From: Phoronis australis
Lineage: Eukaryota > Phoronida > Phoronidae
Direction of reading: 5' to 3'
Length of the DNA stretch: 59,692 bases
NCBI GenBank assembly: GCA_002633005.1
Contig: NMRA01000208.1
Coordinates: 232,747-292,438 of the forward strand
In this document: positions 1 to 12,900 of the stretch, in pieces
Position numbering within the stretch: position 1 is the first letter of the stretch
Layout: each line of letters opens with the position of its first letter
The notes under the pieces: model-generated
Told to the model about the DNA's origin: nothing
Databases searched by the model: none
The model's input: the letters and a program-made list of their open reading frames with translations, nothing else
Position numbers and translations under genes: made by a program

Positions 1-1285
1 GTGCCAACTGTCACCGTTAGTCCTGTGTAAGTTTGGGGCAGCAAGCTCTAACACTAGAATGCATGGGTCGTGCGCAGGCATACCAATCCTCTGCTTCTAT
101 GATCAGAGGTGCATATTCTTGAAACTAAATCATGGCCAATCATTAACAGGAAACACTGAGTAGTTATAATCAATAATTACAGTAACAGTTTTCCACATAA
201 AGGCTGCGGGATAATAAAGTAGAAATAATGAAAACAATTCTGCGAAATAATGCTAACGTGTCTCAGCAAAGTCAAGAAAAAAGCCTGGAAGAAACAAAGA
301 GTCCCCAAATTTATGGAGTGAACAATAGCAAATAGGAAATTATAATAAATACAATTGATAAAGTTAGCAGCTGACAGTATGAAATCCATTTCATCCACAT
401 GTAATCCTGTATTGACAGAGACAAGCAACTGAAGAGAAATGTATTTAACTACAGCAACTAAGTTACTCACTTAAATCAAAGAAATGATTTTCCATCAAGC
501 AGGCGAATCAGTGAAAGAAATGTACAGTACCCAGCTACATCATTTGTAACCAGTTTACAAGGTAACTATGCAAATAATTCTAATTCACTATGTCCACCAC
601 AGGAACAACAAGTACCTTACAGAAGTAATTGTCTTTACATTGAAGGAATAGGACAATAAACCTTAGGTATTATGCAGGCAATCAAATCACCAGGTCACTA
701 TTACAATGTAAACAAATGGGGACAAGATTGGTGTCTGCAGTAACAATTGTGAACCAAAAGAAAATGGAGCAGAGCAGAGCTGGATGAGAATAAAGCAGTC
801 TACCCATCAAATGTCCTCTAAATAAAATTAACATTGTTTTGATGAATGTATCACTCATTCATTAGTTGTTAAAGCAAGCACAGGGTAAATTGTGGTATAA
901 CTATGTGAATTTAGCCATCCTACTTGAAGTGCTCATCTGCTTATTTAATTAAACAATTGATTCCACCTCATCTAATTCAATCTCAAGGCAGTTTAGTGGA
1001 CAGCCTACTTTGATGTCTGATAATGAACTGGGGAAATGTAATTAACGTTTACCATGTAAATAAACAAGAGCAACAGGGAGCGTTGAAATGCACCCACGAA
1101 TGCATCAATGCATCACAAATGGTATGCTTTTAGGGTTGCTTATTTGTGTCATAAAATGGGCATACAATCAGTCCGAAAATGGGAACATGTCATTGCTTCT
1201 TTAATAGAAAGCTATACACCAAATTCCAAATTTCATAGAAATTCGCCAAGGAACTTCAGAGAAACAAAGGAAAACAGAATAAAAT

Positions 1286-1756
1286 GAAATTGCCACTAGG
1301 GGGCATAGTGTTCATTGGATCCGCTAGAAAGTCGTCATTGTCTGTTGTTCGCTTCATATAAGTACACTTACTAAATTCAATAAAGATGCTCCAGAAGGTT
1401 TATGAGATACAGCTATGGGCGCAAAACAAAACTATCACTAGGAGGTGCTAGAGAAGTCAAAGTCGTCATCATCAACTGTCCTCTTCACACTGAGAACATA
1501 TACGCCAAATTTCAAAACCATCCTCAGAATGATTTGGTTGACAGAGAGGTGGACGCCAAAAAATACACTCGAAAACAGCAAAAATGGCCACTAGGTGGCG
1601 CAAATTAAGAATGCTGATTGTTTTGATAATTTCAGACACCACCTCATCAGTTACCTGCAGTCATCATAGATGTCCCTCCTTCTTGTCTTTCCAATATATT
1701 TACCAAAATTTTTTATTTATTTATTTATCTTTAATTCAATTTGTTTATCCAATTTG

Positions 1757-1813
<57 letters not shown>

Positions 1814-2860
1814 AATTACCTTGATTCCATCCAAAAACAGGAGGATAGCGTCATCTCATCAATAGATGCCCGTATTCAAAATTTTATGAAAATCTGTTGA
1901 GGACCTTTGAAGATACAGAGGTAAACGTAAAACTTAAATTGCCACCAGGGGGAATACCAGTACTCAGATCCATCCCAAAATCATCGTTGTTCGTTGTCAA
2001 CAACATATAAAGACACTTCTTAAATTTAGTAAAGAACCTACAAACGGTTTAGCAGATAGAGCTTTGGGCGCAAAAAAGAAACAGCCATTAGGAGGTGCCA
2101 CAGTGATTGAAGTCATCGGAAAATCATCGTCAGCCGTCGACTTCATAGTAAAAACATACATGCCAATTTTTACAATTATCCTGAAAGAGGTTTGGTTTAT
2201 AGAAGGGTGGACGCTTAAAAGCAGACCCGAAAACAGTAAAAATGGCCACTAAGGTGGCGCAAACTAGGTTGAATCCGTCTGAAAATGGAAAGATAGCGTC
2301 ACCTCACTAACAGGAGCCTGTACACCAAGTTTTATGAAAATACGTTGAGGACCTTCAAAGATACAGAGGAAAACGTAAAAAAATAAAACTGCCACTAGGT
2401 GGTACACCAGTAGTCAGATCTGTCCGAAAATCGTTGTTGTCCATTGTCAACATCATATAAATGCACTTATTAAATTAAGTAAAGATGCTGCAAAACAGTT
2501 TAGGATAAAAAGCCATAGGCGCAAAAAAAACTGCCACTAGGAGGCGCCACAGTAGTTGAAGTCATCGGAAAATCATCGCCAACCATCCTCTTCATAGTAA
2601 GAACATACATGCCAATTTTCACAATCATGCTTAGAGCGGTTTGGTTGATAGAGGGGTGGACGTCAAAAAACAGACTCGAAAACAGTAAAAATGGCCACTA
2701 GATGGTGCGAACTACGTCGAATCCATCCGAAAACGGGAGGATGTTGTCGTTTCACTAATAGATGCATATATACCAAAATTTCATGAAAATACCTTGAGGA
2801 CCTTTGAAGATACAGAGGTAAACGTAAAAAAACTAAAATTGCCACTTGGGGGCACACCGG
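1286..2860 (+). repeat. Tandem array of a repeat family carrying CTCF-like CCACTAGGNGGC motifs
   Basis: Roughly 450-bp units, each with two or three half-repeats of similar text (gccactaggNggcNc ... tccgtccgaaaatcgtc ... ggcgcaaaa). CCACTAGG-type motifs in one orientation occur near 1290, 1433, 1586, 1937, 2083, 2242, 2388, 2531, 2692 and 2839. One unit is expanded by a TTA microsatellite. It lies in the intron downstream of the RLD3 exon. Related copies occur at 37730-38460 and 41250-41960, and shorter ones near 50590. Confidence 0.75.
1757..1813. repeat. (TTA)n microsatellite
   Basis: About 18 uninterrupted trinucleotide units inside one unit of the CACTAGG repeat array; it creates meaningless poly-Leu/poly-Ile reading frames. 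Confidence 0.97.
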
Positions 2861-3767
2861 TATTCGGATCCGTCCGAAAGTTCGCTCATGCCGTCCCATC
2901 CATGAAAGGAACACGTGTGCAAAATTTCATGAGCATACATCAATCGGTTTGGAGATAGAGCAGTGGACGCCAGACACCGGACGCATGCGGCTTGACAGAT
3001 GCAGATGACGGCATAATGCGTCCACATATAAATATGTGGGTGCATAAAAATTAGGATTCCAAACACTAAAGGTAAATCCTATGACATTGCAATCATAATA
3101 AGCTAAGAATAATACAAAAAATTCAATACTTCAATCTGTGAAACAATGCAAGCTCCAACACAAACAAGCAGCACACTGTCACAACAGTACAATCCTTCAG
3201 TTTCCACACGCACTTTAGAACCACGACTCACTCTTTCTTGTTTACCTCCATGATATCATTTTCAACATGATTATTTTGATTAGGCAAAATATTATGTTAT
3301 AAATACTTTCTCTACGCTTCAATAAGTTTCTACAGTCTAACTTCAGTCACCGGCAAAACTTAATTTGGCTAAGCATTGGCACCCTAAAAAAGCTACATTA
3401 ATGTATGTAGCAATCACCATCGGGAAGAATTACACTAGAAAAATAGACAGAAAAGGCAATAACGGGCAATTGTCAGGTGATACCTCTAGAGTCTGCCAAG
3501 ATTCCTAAAGATCTATTAAGGGACACCGCAGGTGTTTCAATTCTTTAGGTTCAGATACACCGACTACATGCACAGAGCATGATTACCAACTTCAGCCCGA
3601 GAACTAGGGGCAAAATGGACATAAAGATCGGGAGAATAGAAATAAGTCCTTGAATTTTTTAATCATCAGTGTTTCCCACTCGTATCTCTATCCCTTGCTT
3701 ATTTCCTTAACATTTTTTACATTCATATTTTGCAATTCTAAATAAATTAATAATTGATTTGCCTTAC

Positions 3768-3966
3768 CTTGCCATCTCCAGTGACACAGAACAGAGTCTG
3801 TTCCCCACCAACAAGTTGCACAGGTCGCAACGTGGCCAGTGCCTCACAAGTCAGAGGTAACTTCACTTTGGCCCCCTCGATACCTCCCAACTGGCCACGG
3901 TGGTTGTGTCCCCAGCCCCAGATTTGCCCACTGCCACCCCAGGACAGAGTCCAGTCATCTGGGCGT
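3768..3966 (-). CDS. HERC2: HERC2 exon: start of the third RCC1-like propeller (RLD3)
   Basis: A 199-nt exon encodes [58 protein letters not shown] and VTGDGK, the first blade of RLD3, almost identical to vertebrate HERC2. It starts with A completing the split Arg codon and ends in phase 0 before GTAAGG. The next expected RLD3 exon (a GYGAGGRLG-type blade) is not found between 1 and 3767, so that intron extends beyond the left edge. Confidence 0.95.
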
Positions 3967-6900
3967 CTGAAAAAAAACAGATGTGCAGAGAATGTTAATC
4001 GACAACAGGGAGCTCTGAGGATACACATGACCGTTGAGTGCTAATGCACGCCTCAAAATCTGATTGGCTGGCACATTTCTTGCCTTCATATACTACTTGC
4101 ATGAATTCCCTATTATACTTGAAAACAGGGTTTTATGTCCAAACTACAATCGATTTGCATGTTTGGAACACGCGCGTTTTCATGCTTGCATTGTTAAAAC
4201 TGATGATAAAATAGGGCATTGTGTCCCAAACAACAATGCACAACAATCATTTTGCAGCGCTGCCAAAAGTGTGCAAGTAGTGAACTGGCTAACAGGTGTC
4301 ACTTTTCTTTGAATAAAAACTGGCAACAGGTGTCAAACGTTTTGTGAGTCATTGTCAAACAGTTCAAATATTTTATTGTAATCTTCCAAATGAAACATCT
4401 TCATGGAATGCATAACACAGAAAATTTTCCAGTTAGCATAACTTTAATTCATGAACAATTATTCAGTTCTATGCAAATTTCAAACTTTTTACGGACAGAC
4501 TGTCAGACATATTTGTAGACAAAAAGTCCACTTGGAACTGCAGGGAGTAGGATCTCTTTGTCGGTCATGATGGTAAATGACAGTCCACACTCAAATGGTC
4601 TCCCTTCTTCATCAATGCATGCGATATCATAGAGATAAACTCCGTTGTACGAGAACACCTTAATGACACCAGAACACAGACAAAATATTCGGTCATCACC
4701 ATCAAAAGCAACGCAGCTCACAAAATCATCACACGCAAGTTTTCGTTTGAACTTGAACGCACCGTCAAAGATCATTACATTAGGGCTGGTATCATCAGAA
4801 ACAATGATGTCGCCATCAAAGCCAAAACAAATGCCATTGGGTGCCACAACGCCATCTGGTGTTCTCAAAGTAATCTTCCTTTTAATTTGACTAGCTCTGT
4901 CATACAAAAACGCACTGTCATGACCAGTCCAAAATAATTGTTCCTTGTTCATAACACAGTAAAAGATAGCATCATTATGAACCAACTCCTCTATCAGCTT
5001 CCCATTTGCTGTCAAGATCTGTATTCTCTCGCCCACAATTTCACTGTATTCATCATCTACGCCATCAGTGCTTCTGTCTGAGGAGCCAAACACGCCTCCA
5101 ACGCTGTCATTAGTCAAATCATCCGCGCTGTCCACCTCGGTTTTGGTTGTCAAGTCTTGACCAGCTGATTGCTGGTTATTATGGCGGCCTGAAGATACAC
5201 TACAATAATCACCATCGCAGGACACGTCCCCATCAGCTGAACTACCACTCTCATCTTCGTCATCTGCCTCTCCTCCATTACCGCTCGTATTTGCATTGGC
5301 TGACTTATTGGCAGTCTTCTTGTATCCATTGTGCTCACTTCCTTCAAATGAGATATCCTCCTGCAACATTAGCCCGAGAATCTCCTCGGCGTTTCTCTCT
5401 AAGCTCGCATCATCCTCAGTCTTGTTACATGCTCTGCTAGTGATCTCCCCTGACTCACTGCCAGCGCTCACGTACTTGTCGTCACTGTTCTCACTCGATG
5501 ATGAACTAGTACTTTGAACATTAGAACTGACGTCTGTCTCAGCACTTCCACCCGCACTTCCTGAAGATGAGTCATCACAACTTGGACTGGCCAAATTGAA
5601 GCTGTCAGCAGCACTGTCTTTGATAGGTGTGCTAGTTCTGAGAGCGTCATTATCTTGGAAATACCCCACTTCAGACAGCATTCCTTCTCCAGGATCAATG
5701 GAGCTGAACAGGACATCGTTCACAGTGTAATCACCAAGTGTAGCTAAATCAAGCTGGGAGACATGAACATCACCCTTGGTGTATCGATCCTTGTCAAAAC
5801 AGCCTTTCCAAATGCAGCAGTTCTTTGAAGATGCGTAGTGAAACGAGAACTTCTCATGGAATGCAATGCAGGACTTGATCATGGCAGCGTCTTGTTCAGA
5901 GGTCTCTCCAAAGTGAGACACAGACGGTATTTTGTTGCCCATCACTTCTGCGACTCTTAACAGAATTCTCAAGTGAGTGATGTCAGACGCGTCCATGTCA
6001 TCGTTAGGCTCACAGTTGAGTATCTCCTCTACACTGCTCACATTTAGTTTCTTCATCAACTCTTGCATACACTCCTCTATCTTGTCCCACTCAATATTAT
6101 CCCAGTCCCAGTCTTTACATGACAACATGGCTGCATAAAGTGACCACCTCATGCTGGTGCTGGTAACCACGGCAATCTCAGGCTCCTCATCCTCAGTCAC
6201 ACTGAGGCACAGCGGTGCGCAGTCGTTGGCAACGGCCAGTTTACAACCCAATTGCCCATCTGGTGTATACTTGTTGATGGTACAGTCTTTTGGATTAGAC
6301 AAGTACAAACATCCAGATGAGTCCCTTGCAGCCGACATGAACAACAGGGAGTCTTCTCGGCATTTTTCTGATGACTTCCTGACTGGAAAATTGGGCAGCA
6401 CGTTCCAGCGACAGATGTAGGCTGTGCCTTCAGACATGGTGAAAGCAGCAGCAACACTACCAAAGCTCTGCGGTCGAAATGTCAGCACATATATCCTACT
6501 GGTCACTTTGTCAAGCCTACTCTCCAGAGTTCTTTTCTTGCAGTCTATAACATTCGCAGAGAAGTCAACATCTGAGGCAAACAACAAGACAATTTCAGCC
6601 TGATGGCCTGCGATGAGGCTTGAATTCTGGATTTCAGTGAGCAAGGAAGCCTGTTGTGAACTATCTGTGTTCTGAGTTGGAAACTGAAATGTACTAGGAG
6701 AGAAAGTACCGGCCAGCTTAGGTTCGCATTCACCGCCTGTCTTTTCACCATTTGGGTTCTGAGGAGACTTGCATGAAAAATCCTTTGAGAAGAAGTCACC
6801 GCCAGCTATATCTGCTTCATCACTGTCAATCAAAAGGCTGACGCTGTCAGTGTACTTAATAAAACTGTTGTCGCTCCCTTCACCAGCGTTTTGAGCGCTA

Positions 6901-9900
6901 ACACTCATAACTAGAAAACCCCAAGATGCTCAAATAAATCAAAGAGAAAACAAATGTTATGCACATGCATAACACAGTCACACCTGACATGCATGACGTC
7001 AAAAAGTTTGGCGCCAAATTTTAATACTATTTCTTGCTACAAGTAGCGTGTGCACTGCCAGTGTCATCCTCAAATACAGTTAGCCACCTTGTACAGTCAT
7101 GTGGTTGCTGTTTTGCTTTCTCGAGCATATTTTGCACATTTGGTGCCGTGACCCTTACTTATTATGGATTCATTACACATTATATCCACCAGAGGGCGAC
7201 GGGTCACCATCTCAGAATTGCATGAAAATTAACTGGGACAATTATCATGATACACAATGATTTCCCAAAAATTTTCATTTACCTCCGTCAAAGGGTCTTC
7301 GAGACATGGGTGTAACACCAATTTTTGCCCTCGCGAGTTGAAACTGATTTTTTTAGATTTTGGAGGTTTCTAGCTTCAAAATTAATCATTGGATTGTACT
7401 GAAAATGCTTGTAAGTGGATTAACATGAAACCAGGTTGTTAGAATATGTCACCAGAATTCATCCAGCAAATGTTGTAACTGAACTGAGGGGGCCCAAAAA
7501 TTATGATTGTGAATCCTATAATCGCCTTTTGACTGGCCTCAAAATATTAAATAAAAGCAAGTAAGGCACTTTAAACAGTACACACCATGGATTTTTGCAC
7601 ATTTTAAATTACCGGTGGCCACAGACTAAATGTATGACGGACAATTTAGCTAAACCCATGTTTATTTTGTGTAATTAGCTCTAAATTTTGATTTTTCTTT
7701 CAATTTTGCCAATTTTCACATTTCCCGCCATGTGACGTCATGGGTTGAACACAAGATATCAGTGACTAGCCTTGAACAATGGCGGAGAGCAGGGAATTTG
7801 AAAGTGACGACGATTATGAGCAAGAATTGAACGAATACTATGAAGAAACGTACGGGAATGATGGCCAGGATGAGGAAATGGGGTTGCACGAAAGCGAGAA
7901 CAAGTTTAATGTGCTTCCGGCTGCGTACTTTTCTACTTTGAGCCTTATGAACTGGATCCTCCCGCGAGAGAAGCGGCCTCGGGCTCGGCGAGTCANGCCC
8001 TCGCGAGTTGAAACTGATTTTTTTTAGATTTTGGAGGTTTCTAGCTTCAAAATTAATCATTGGATTGTACTGAAAATGCTTGTAAGTGGATTAACATAAA
8101 ACCAGGTTGTTAGAATATGTCACCAGAATTCATCCAGCAAATGTTGTAACTGAACTGAGGGGGCCCAAAAATTATGATTGTTAATCCTATAATCGCCTTT
8201 TGACTGGCCTCAAAATATTAAACAAAAGCAAGTAAGGCACTTTAAATGCCATTAAGTATACTCCTTGTTTCTGTTAAATTCAAAATGTAAAAAACAATTT
8301 TATTTTGGTGATCAGTGTTGGAGTTGTGTGGCAATAAATGCATTGACAGAAGTAACACAATTTCTTCAGTCATTTTTGGTACACAAAAACAGTGTCTGCA
8401 GTTTTCAATGATATTGAATTTCTTTTCATGTAATGACACATGTATTATGATTATATTACCAAAAACCATATAATAAAGGAAAAAATGTCATGTGACCCTG
8501 TATGTTCCGATGCCTGTTTCTTAAAAAGTGACACTGGGTATAAATCCTACAATATCACGTGTAAATATTATGTTATAGACCCTTCTGACCACACTCAAGT
8601 CATTAATGGTCAAATGTAACAAGTGGTTAAACTTATTGCATCACAGCCAGTAACACAGTCACCATCAACACCCAATCACAGTGGTGTTCTATTCAATCTA
8701 CTGTGTTACCCGTGGCAGAAATACTTCTACCAGTGGATCTTTAAGAATATTGCTATTAGGCATTTTTGTTAGCTATTTTCTTGCAGTGACACAGTACTGT
8801 GCAAAAAGGCCACTTCACATTATTAAGTGTTGAAATTGTGTTTTTTGTGTCGTTAAATTACATCCATGCACTCATAGGGTATATGTTTGTAACCTGAACT
8901 TTGAATTGTGAACAGCTGGATAGATCTGTGAACAGCTGCATAGATTTGTGAACAGCTGGATAGATCTGTGAACGCTATCAATTGTTCAAACCACTCACGG
9001 TGATCCAAGCTACTAAACGTGATAAATAGTGACGTTTCTACCAACTTTTAAAATGACCAACCTACCAAACTATGGTAGAAAAATACTTATTTCTCATGTA
9101 AGATGTCCAGACTATCCATTTATATTCTATTAGCGTCTTGAAATTGAAACTTACGCAGTCTATAGTCAGTTATAATCAGTTTCAGACTCTTACTCTGCAC
9201 AACAAAAAATTCATTTTTAAAAAGAAACCATAATTTCTTGATGTTCTTAAAAGTCAAATGTTTTATACCTCCGAAGAAGCAGTAAGTCACATGCATCACA
9301 GGGTCAAGTAAGATATCATGGGCAACCTATTTTTTCCCATATATGGCACGTTTTTAGTGCCAATGGAGCAAACTCAAATGACTCGATAGTGGAACCCAGC
9401 ACCCAAAAGCATTGCGATGATTTTATTAACCGCAAAATCTATTTTCACACTGTTGATGCAAAACGCTGTGTCTGAAATTTGATAAATATAACAAAGGCCA
9501 AAATCCCCACTCTTCAGAGTCAAGGGATGGTTCTCACAAGTTTCAAATCAGGTACTTTGTGTAAAGGGCCCAAGCCACGTGGCCTGTCCACATCTAATGC
9601 AATTAGACATTGGACCACTTGCAATCTTTCTACTCATTCGCACGATATTTTTAAATCTTTCACATGATAATATTTGTGGGATGTCAAAAATTTTATGACT
9701 GATCTAGGCAATACTCGTCGATATCCAAATCAATATACCAGTCTTTCAAAGTCCATCAAAGCATGAATTGTGCTTTGGCCCAGCCTTCCTGAGCTTTAAT
9801 CCAGCCTACCTCTTCAATCACCATCAAGGTATGAAATGTGCTTTAATCCAGCCTTCCTGTTCAACCACTATCAACGTATGAATTGTGCTTTAATCCAGCT

Positions 9901-12900
9901 TACCTGTTCAACCACAGTAACAGCTGTTCATCCTGTTCCTGGCGAAATATCTCGTGTTTCAGGTGATCATCACTGACGGCCTCCTCATCTGAGCAGATCT
10001 CGTGTACCTTCTTGCGCACCTCCTTAATGAAGCTGGCGGGGAACACAGTGCGCTGTTCCAGGGCTGTCGCCACTCGTGCTGCCATGCAGTACCGACGGAA
10101 CCACGCCCACTTGTGCGATTCAAGACAGTGTGCCAGTGAGTCGAGACCGAGATCAGAGGCGAGGGCCACCAACACCTGAAATGAAAGGCGAAATAATTTT
10201 CTCAAAGAAATTTAAAACACAATATATTACATTTTATAATTACCAAATTTGGAAACTAAGAACTGGAAAATAGAGCCACTTATTTTTGCGTCATAACCCA
10301 CCACGTAACATTATTTCACGAAAACCAGTTGAGACTTTTCTGTTTTTTGTTCATTGTATAAATTCATAGTTCATAAATTCATAATTTATGTTCAGTCAAC
10401 AGCTTATCCATCAATTACAAAATGGTCGTTTCAAAAAAACAAGGGAGTCATATCCTAGTCCTAGCAGCACTTTTGCACTATTAACTCACCTTGAAGAAGG
10501 GACTGTGCATCAAATGTTTGCCACTACGTACAATGGGGTCCTCATACTCGTACTGTCTTTGCAGTGCCTCAGGAAGTCCCTTCACTAGAGACGCCAGCGC
10601 TGTACCACTCAAAGACTAAAACAGACAGTTGAGGAGAAACGTGCAATGTAGTTAACACTGCGTAGTTATAATGTATTTAATCAGCATACATCTAAAGGTA
10701 AGTGTTAAAACAGAAAAACTACACTTTCATATGGCACAAATAAAAATACAACAGACAGAGTCAATAAAATGCCAAAGAAAAGTAATACAATGAATGATGT
10801 ACTACTTGCTAATTCGAGTTTATTCAACGTTTACAACACAGGCAACGCACCATAGGGCGCTGGGGGGCAATAGCCTCCCCACCCCATTTTTTTCAGTGCT
10901 GTGCCGCCCATGGTCTACGGGCGGTGCACTACAGGGGGGCTGGGGGACTATAGTCCCCACTTTTTTCTGTGCTGCGCCACCCATGTACAACCATTTGTAG
11001 ACTGAAGATGTGTTCTATAAGCACTGTGCAGTAAAGTGTTTTTGGTAAGAAGTATTTAACTGTTTAGTAAAATTCACTGTTTTGATTGCTCTACAGATAA
11101 CATTCTTTATCAGACTTTACGATTCAACAAAATTGTAATTGTTATAATTGTTTTTTATAAAAAAATGATACAGAAAAAGAATTGTATCCATAAATGATTT
11201 TCTTGACAGTAATGGTAAATTCATGCTGTGTAGTTCACTTTGTGCAAAGTAGGAGTTTTCTCCACCTGTCTCTGTCAATCTGCATGTGGGCTTGGTAGTT
11301 GCTTTTTTAGTATTTGGAAAAAGATTAAACACTGTGGTCTTATTCGTACATCGCTCGCTATGTCAAAACTAGGCATTTTAAAGCAAAATCCTAACAGTGC
11401 GACAATGATAAAGACACCGTAGCAAGAAACATATTTTTAGAATTATCAATCTTTCTCCTTTCAAAAAATATATACTTTTAATGGTTGCAAAGCATATTTT
11501 TTCAATATTTGACTTAAGAGTTGAGGTCGTTTACTAAGATCCTAGAAATGTAATTTATGTTCGAACTTCTTGTACATTTAAACTTTAAAAACCATCTAGC
11601 TCTTACCACTGGGAAAACTTTGGAGGCGTTGTCAATGTCGGTGTCCGTAGACATACCCATGAATGCACTGATGTTTATGCCACTGCCAAAATGGGTCATG
11701 ATCAGCTTTCTCAGTTTCTGCAACGCCCACATTCTCTGTACAGCTCCTGAACAGTGAAGCAACAATTGAATAAACAACAATGAATCACCCAGCAATAAAT
11801 CAACAGTTCTGGGTCGTATTTCCTAAGACAGATCTTAAAAATTTCAGTCAATTTTAAAATAGAACGTAAATTTGTCTCAAGCCCGTTTCCAGAAAGAGCT
11901 AAGTTTTTGACTGAAGTTTTGCTTCAATTTTGATTAACTTACTGGATGTGGAAGTTTTAAAGTTTGGAAGTTGAGACAAATCTTAGACTTCAGTCAAAAA
12001 TGAACTTAAGTCAGTTTCTTGGATAGCACCCCTGAGTTATTAGTGACGAGCACCAAGATTTAGAACAAATTGGAAAATGCAATCCACCAAGACTGAGACA
12101 GGAGTCACAAAGATGTACAAGCATGGCACAAACAGTAACATGAATGTGAAGTGAGTTTGTAATGGCGGAATTTTGTCTGGATCAAAGGCATCCTGCATTT
12201 TATTGTTCTATTGGGAAAGGTAGAATAAGGTCAGTAGCTTCTTACAGGGTTAAGGATTTTAAGAACCAGTTTGATGCATGTTATTCGCTGGAGAAAACTG
12301 GTTCTTGAAATGCAGGACCCCTAGTTAAGTGTTCATTCTCATCAGTGGCTTATGGATTACAGGCACGCATAAGTCACTTAAAGTTGTGGTTAAAAAGCTA
12401 ATTTCTTACCTCTCACCACTTCATGCATATTGAAACTCACCTAAAGAACTCAACTGAGCGCAAGCCGCCAGTGCGGCTGCCAGCCTAGGTATGATGTTAC
12501 GGTCCGATGACGTCTCCAGCTTGAAGTCTAGCAAACACGTGACTAGATCAATGGATGGTCGAGAGAGTATTGTGCGATCAGATAACATATCCATAGGCGC
12601 TGCGCCAGGCATGATGGGATAGACGGTAAATCGCCAGCCCCATCCATTAACGGAGCCATCGCTTGTGAACTTCCATTTCAGTTCATCGCCACTCACTCGT
12701 AACTCTTGCGACCAATCAGACCATTCACGACCTAGATAATGGAGGACCAAGTAATTTATAGTGACAAATGACGACGTTTTAACGAGTCATAAATAAACTA
12801 AACTAAAGCAAGTGTTAGCTTATGAACAGAATGTTAACCACTAAACAAGGACTATGAATCTTTGCAATCAACATCATGGGTGTAAAATTAGACGGGAACA

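Larger units (their letters stand above)
1..3767. other. Partial HERC2 intron within RLD3 (left edge of window)
   Basis: No exon with HERC2 similarity was found here. Contents are unremarkable AT-rich sequence (1-1280), the CACTAGG repeat array (1286-2860) and unique sequence (2860-3767). The intron continues beyond the window. Confidence 0.8.
7327..8246. repeat. Direct duplication flanking a one-base gap (probable allelic mis-join)
   Basis: Positions 7327-7575 and 7997-8246 are the same sequence with, by eye, three substitutions and one 1-bp indel. The second copy starts immediately after the N at 7996. The 7576-7995 segment between them is single-copy. This is what is expected when two haplotypes are laid end to end, the first carrying an insertion or divergent stretch that could not be assembled through. 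Confidence 0.75.

Noticed and set aside
1584-1900. Poly-Leu and poly-Ile ORFs
   Set aside because: Translations of the TTA microsatellite.
1-3767. Search for further RLD3 exons and the HECT domain
   Set aside because: No GYGAGGRLG-type blade or HECT motif could be found on the minus strand; the gene continues outside the window.
5147-6799. ORFs on other frames across the nested 801-codon gene
   Set aside because: Shadow frames of the long minus-strand ORF, lacking protein-like features.
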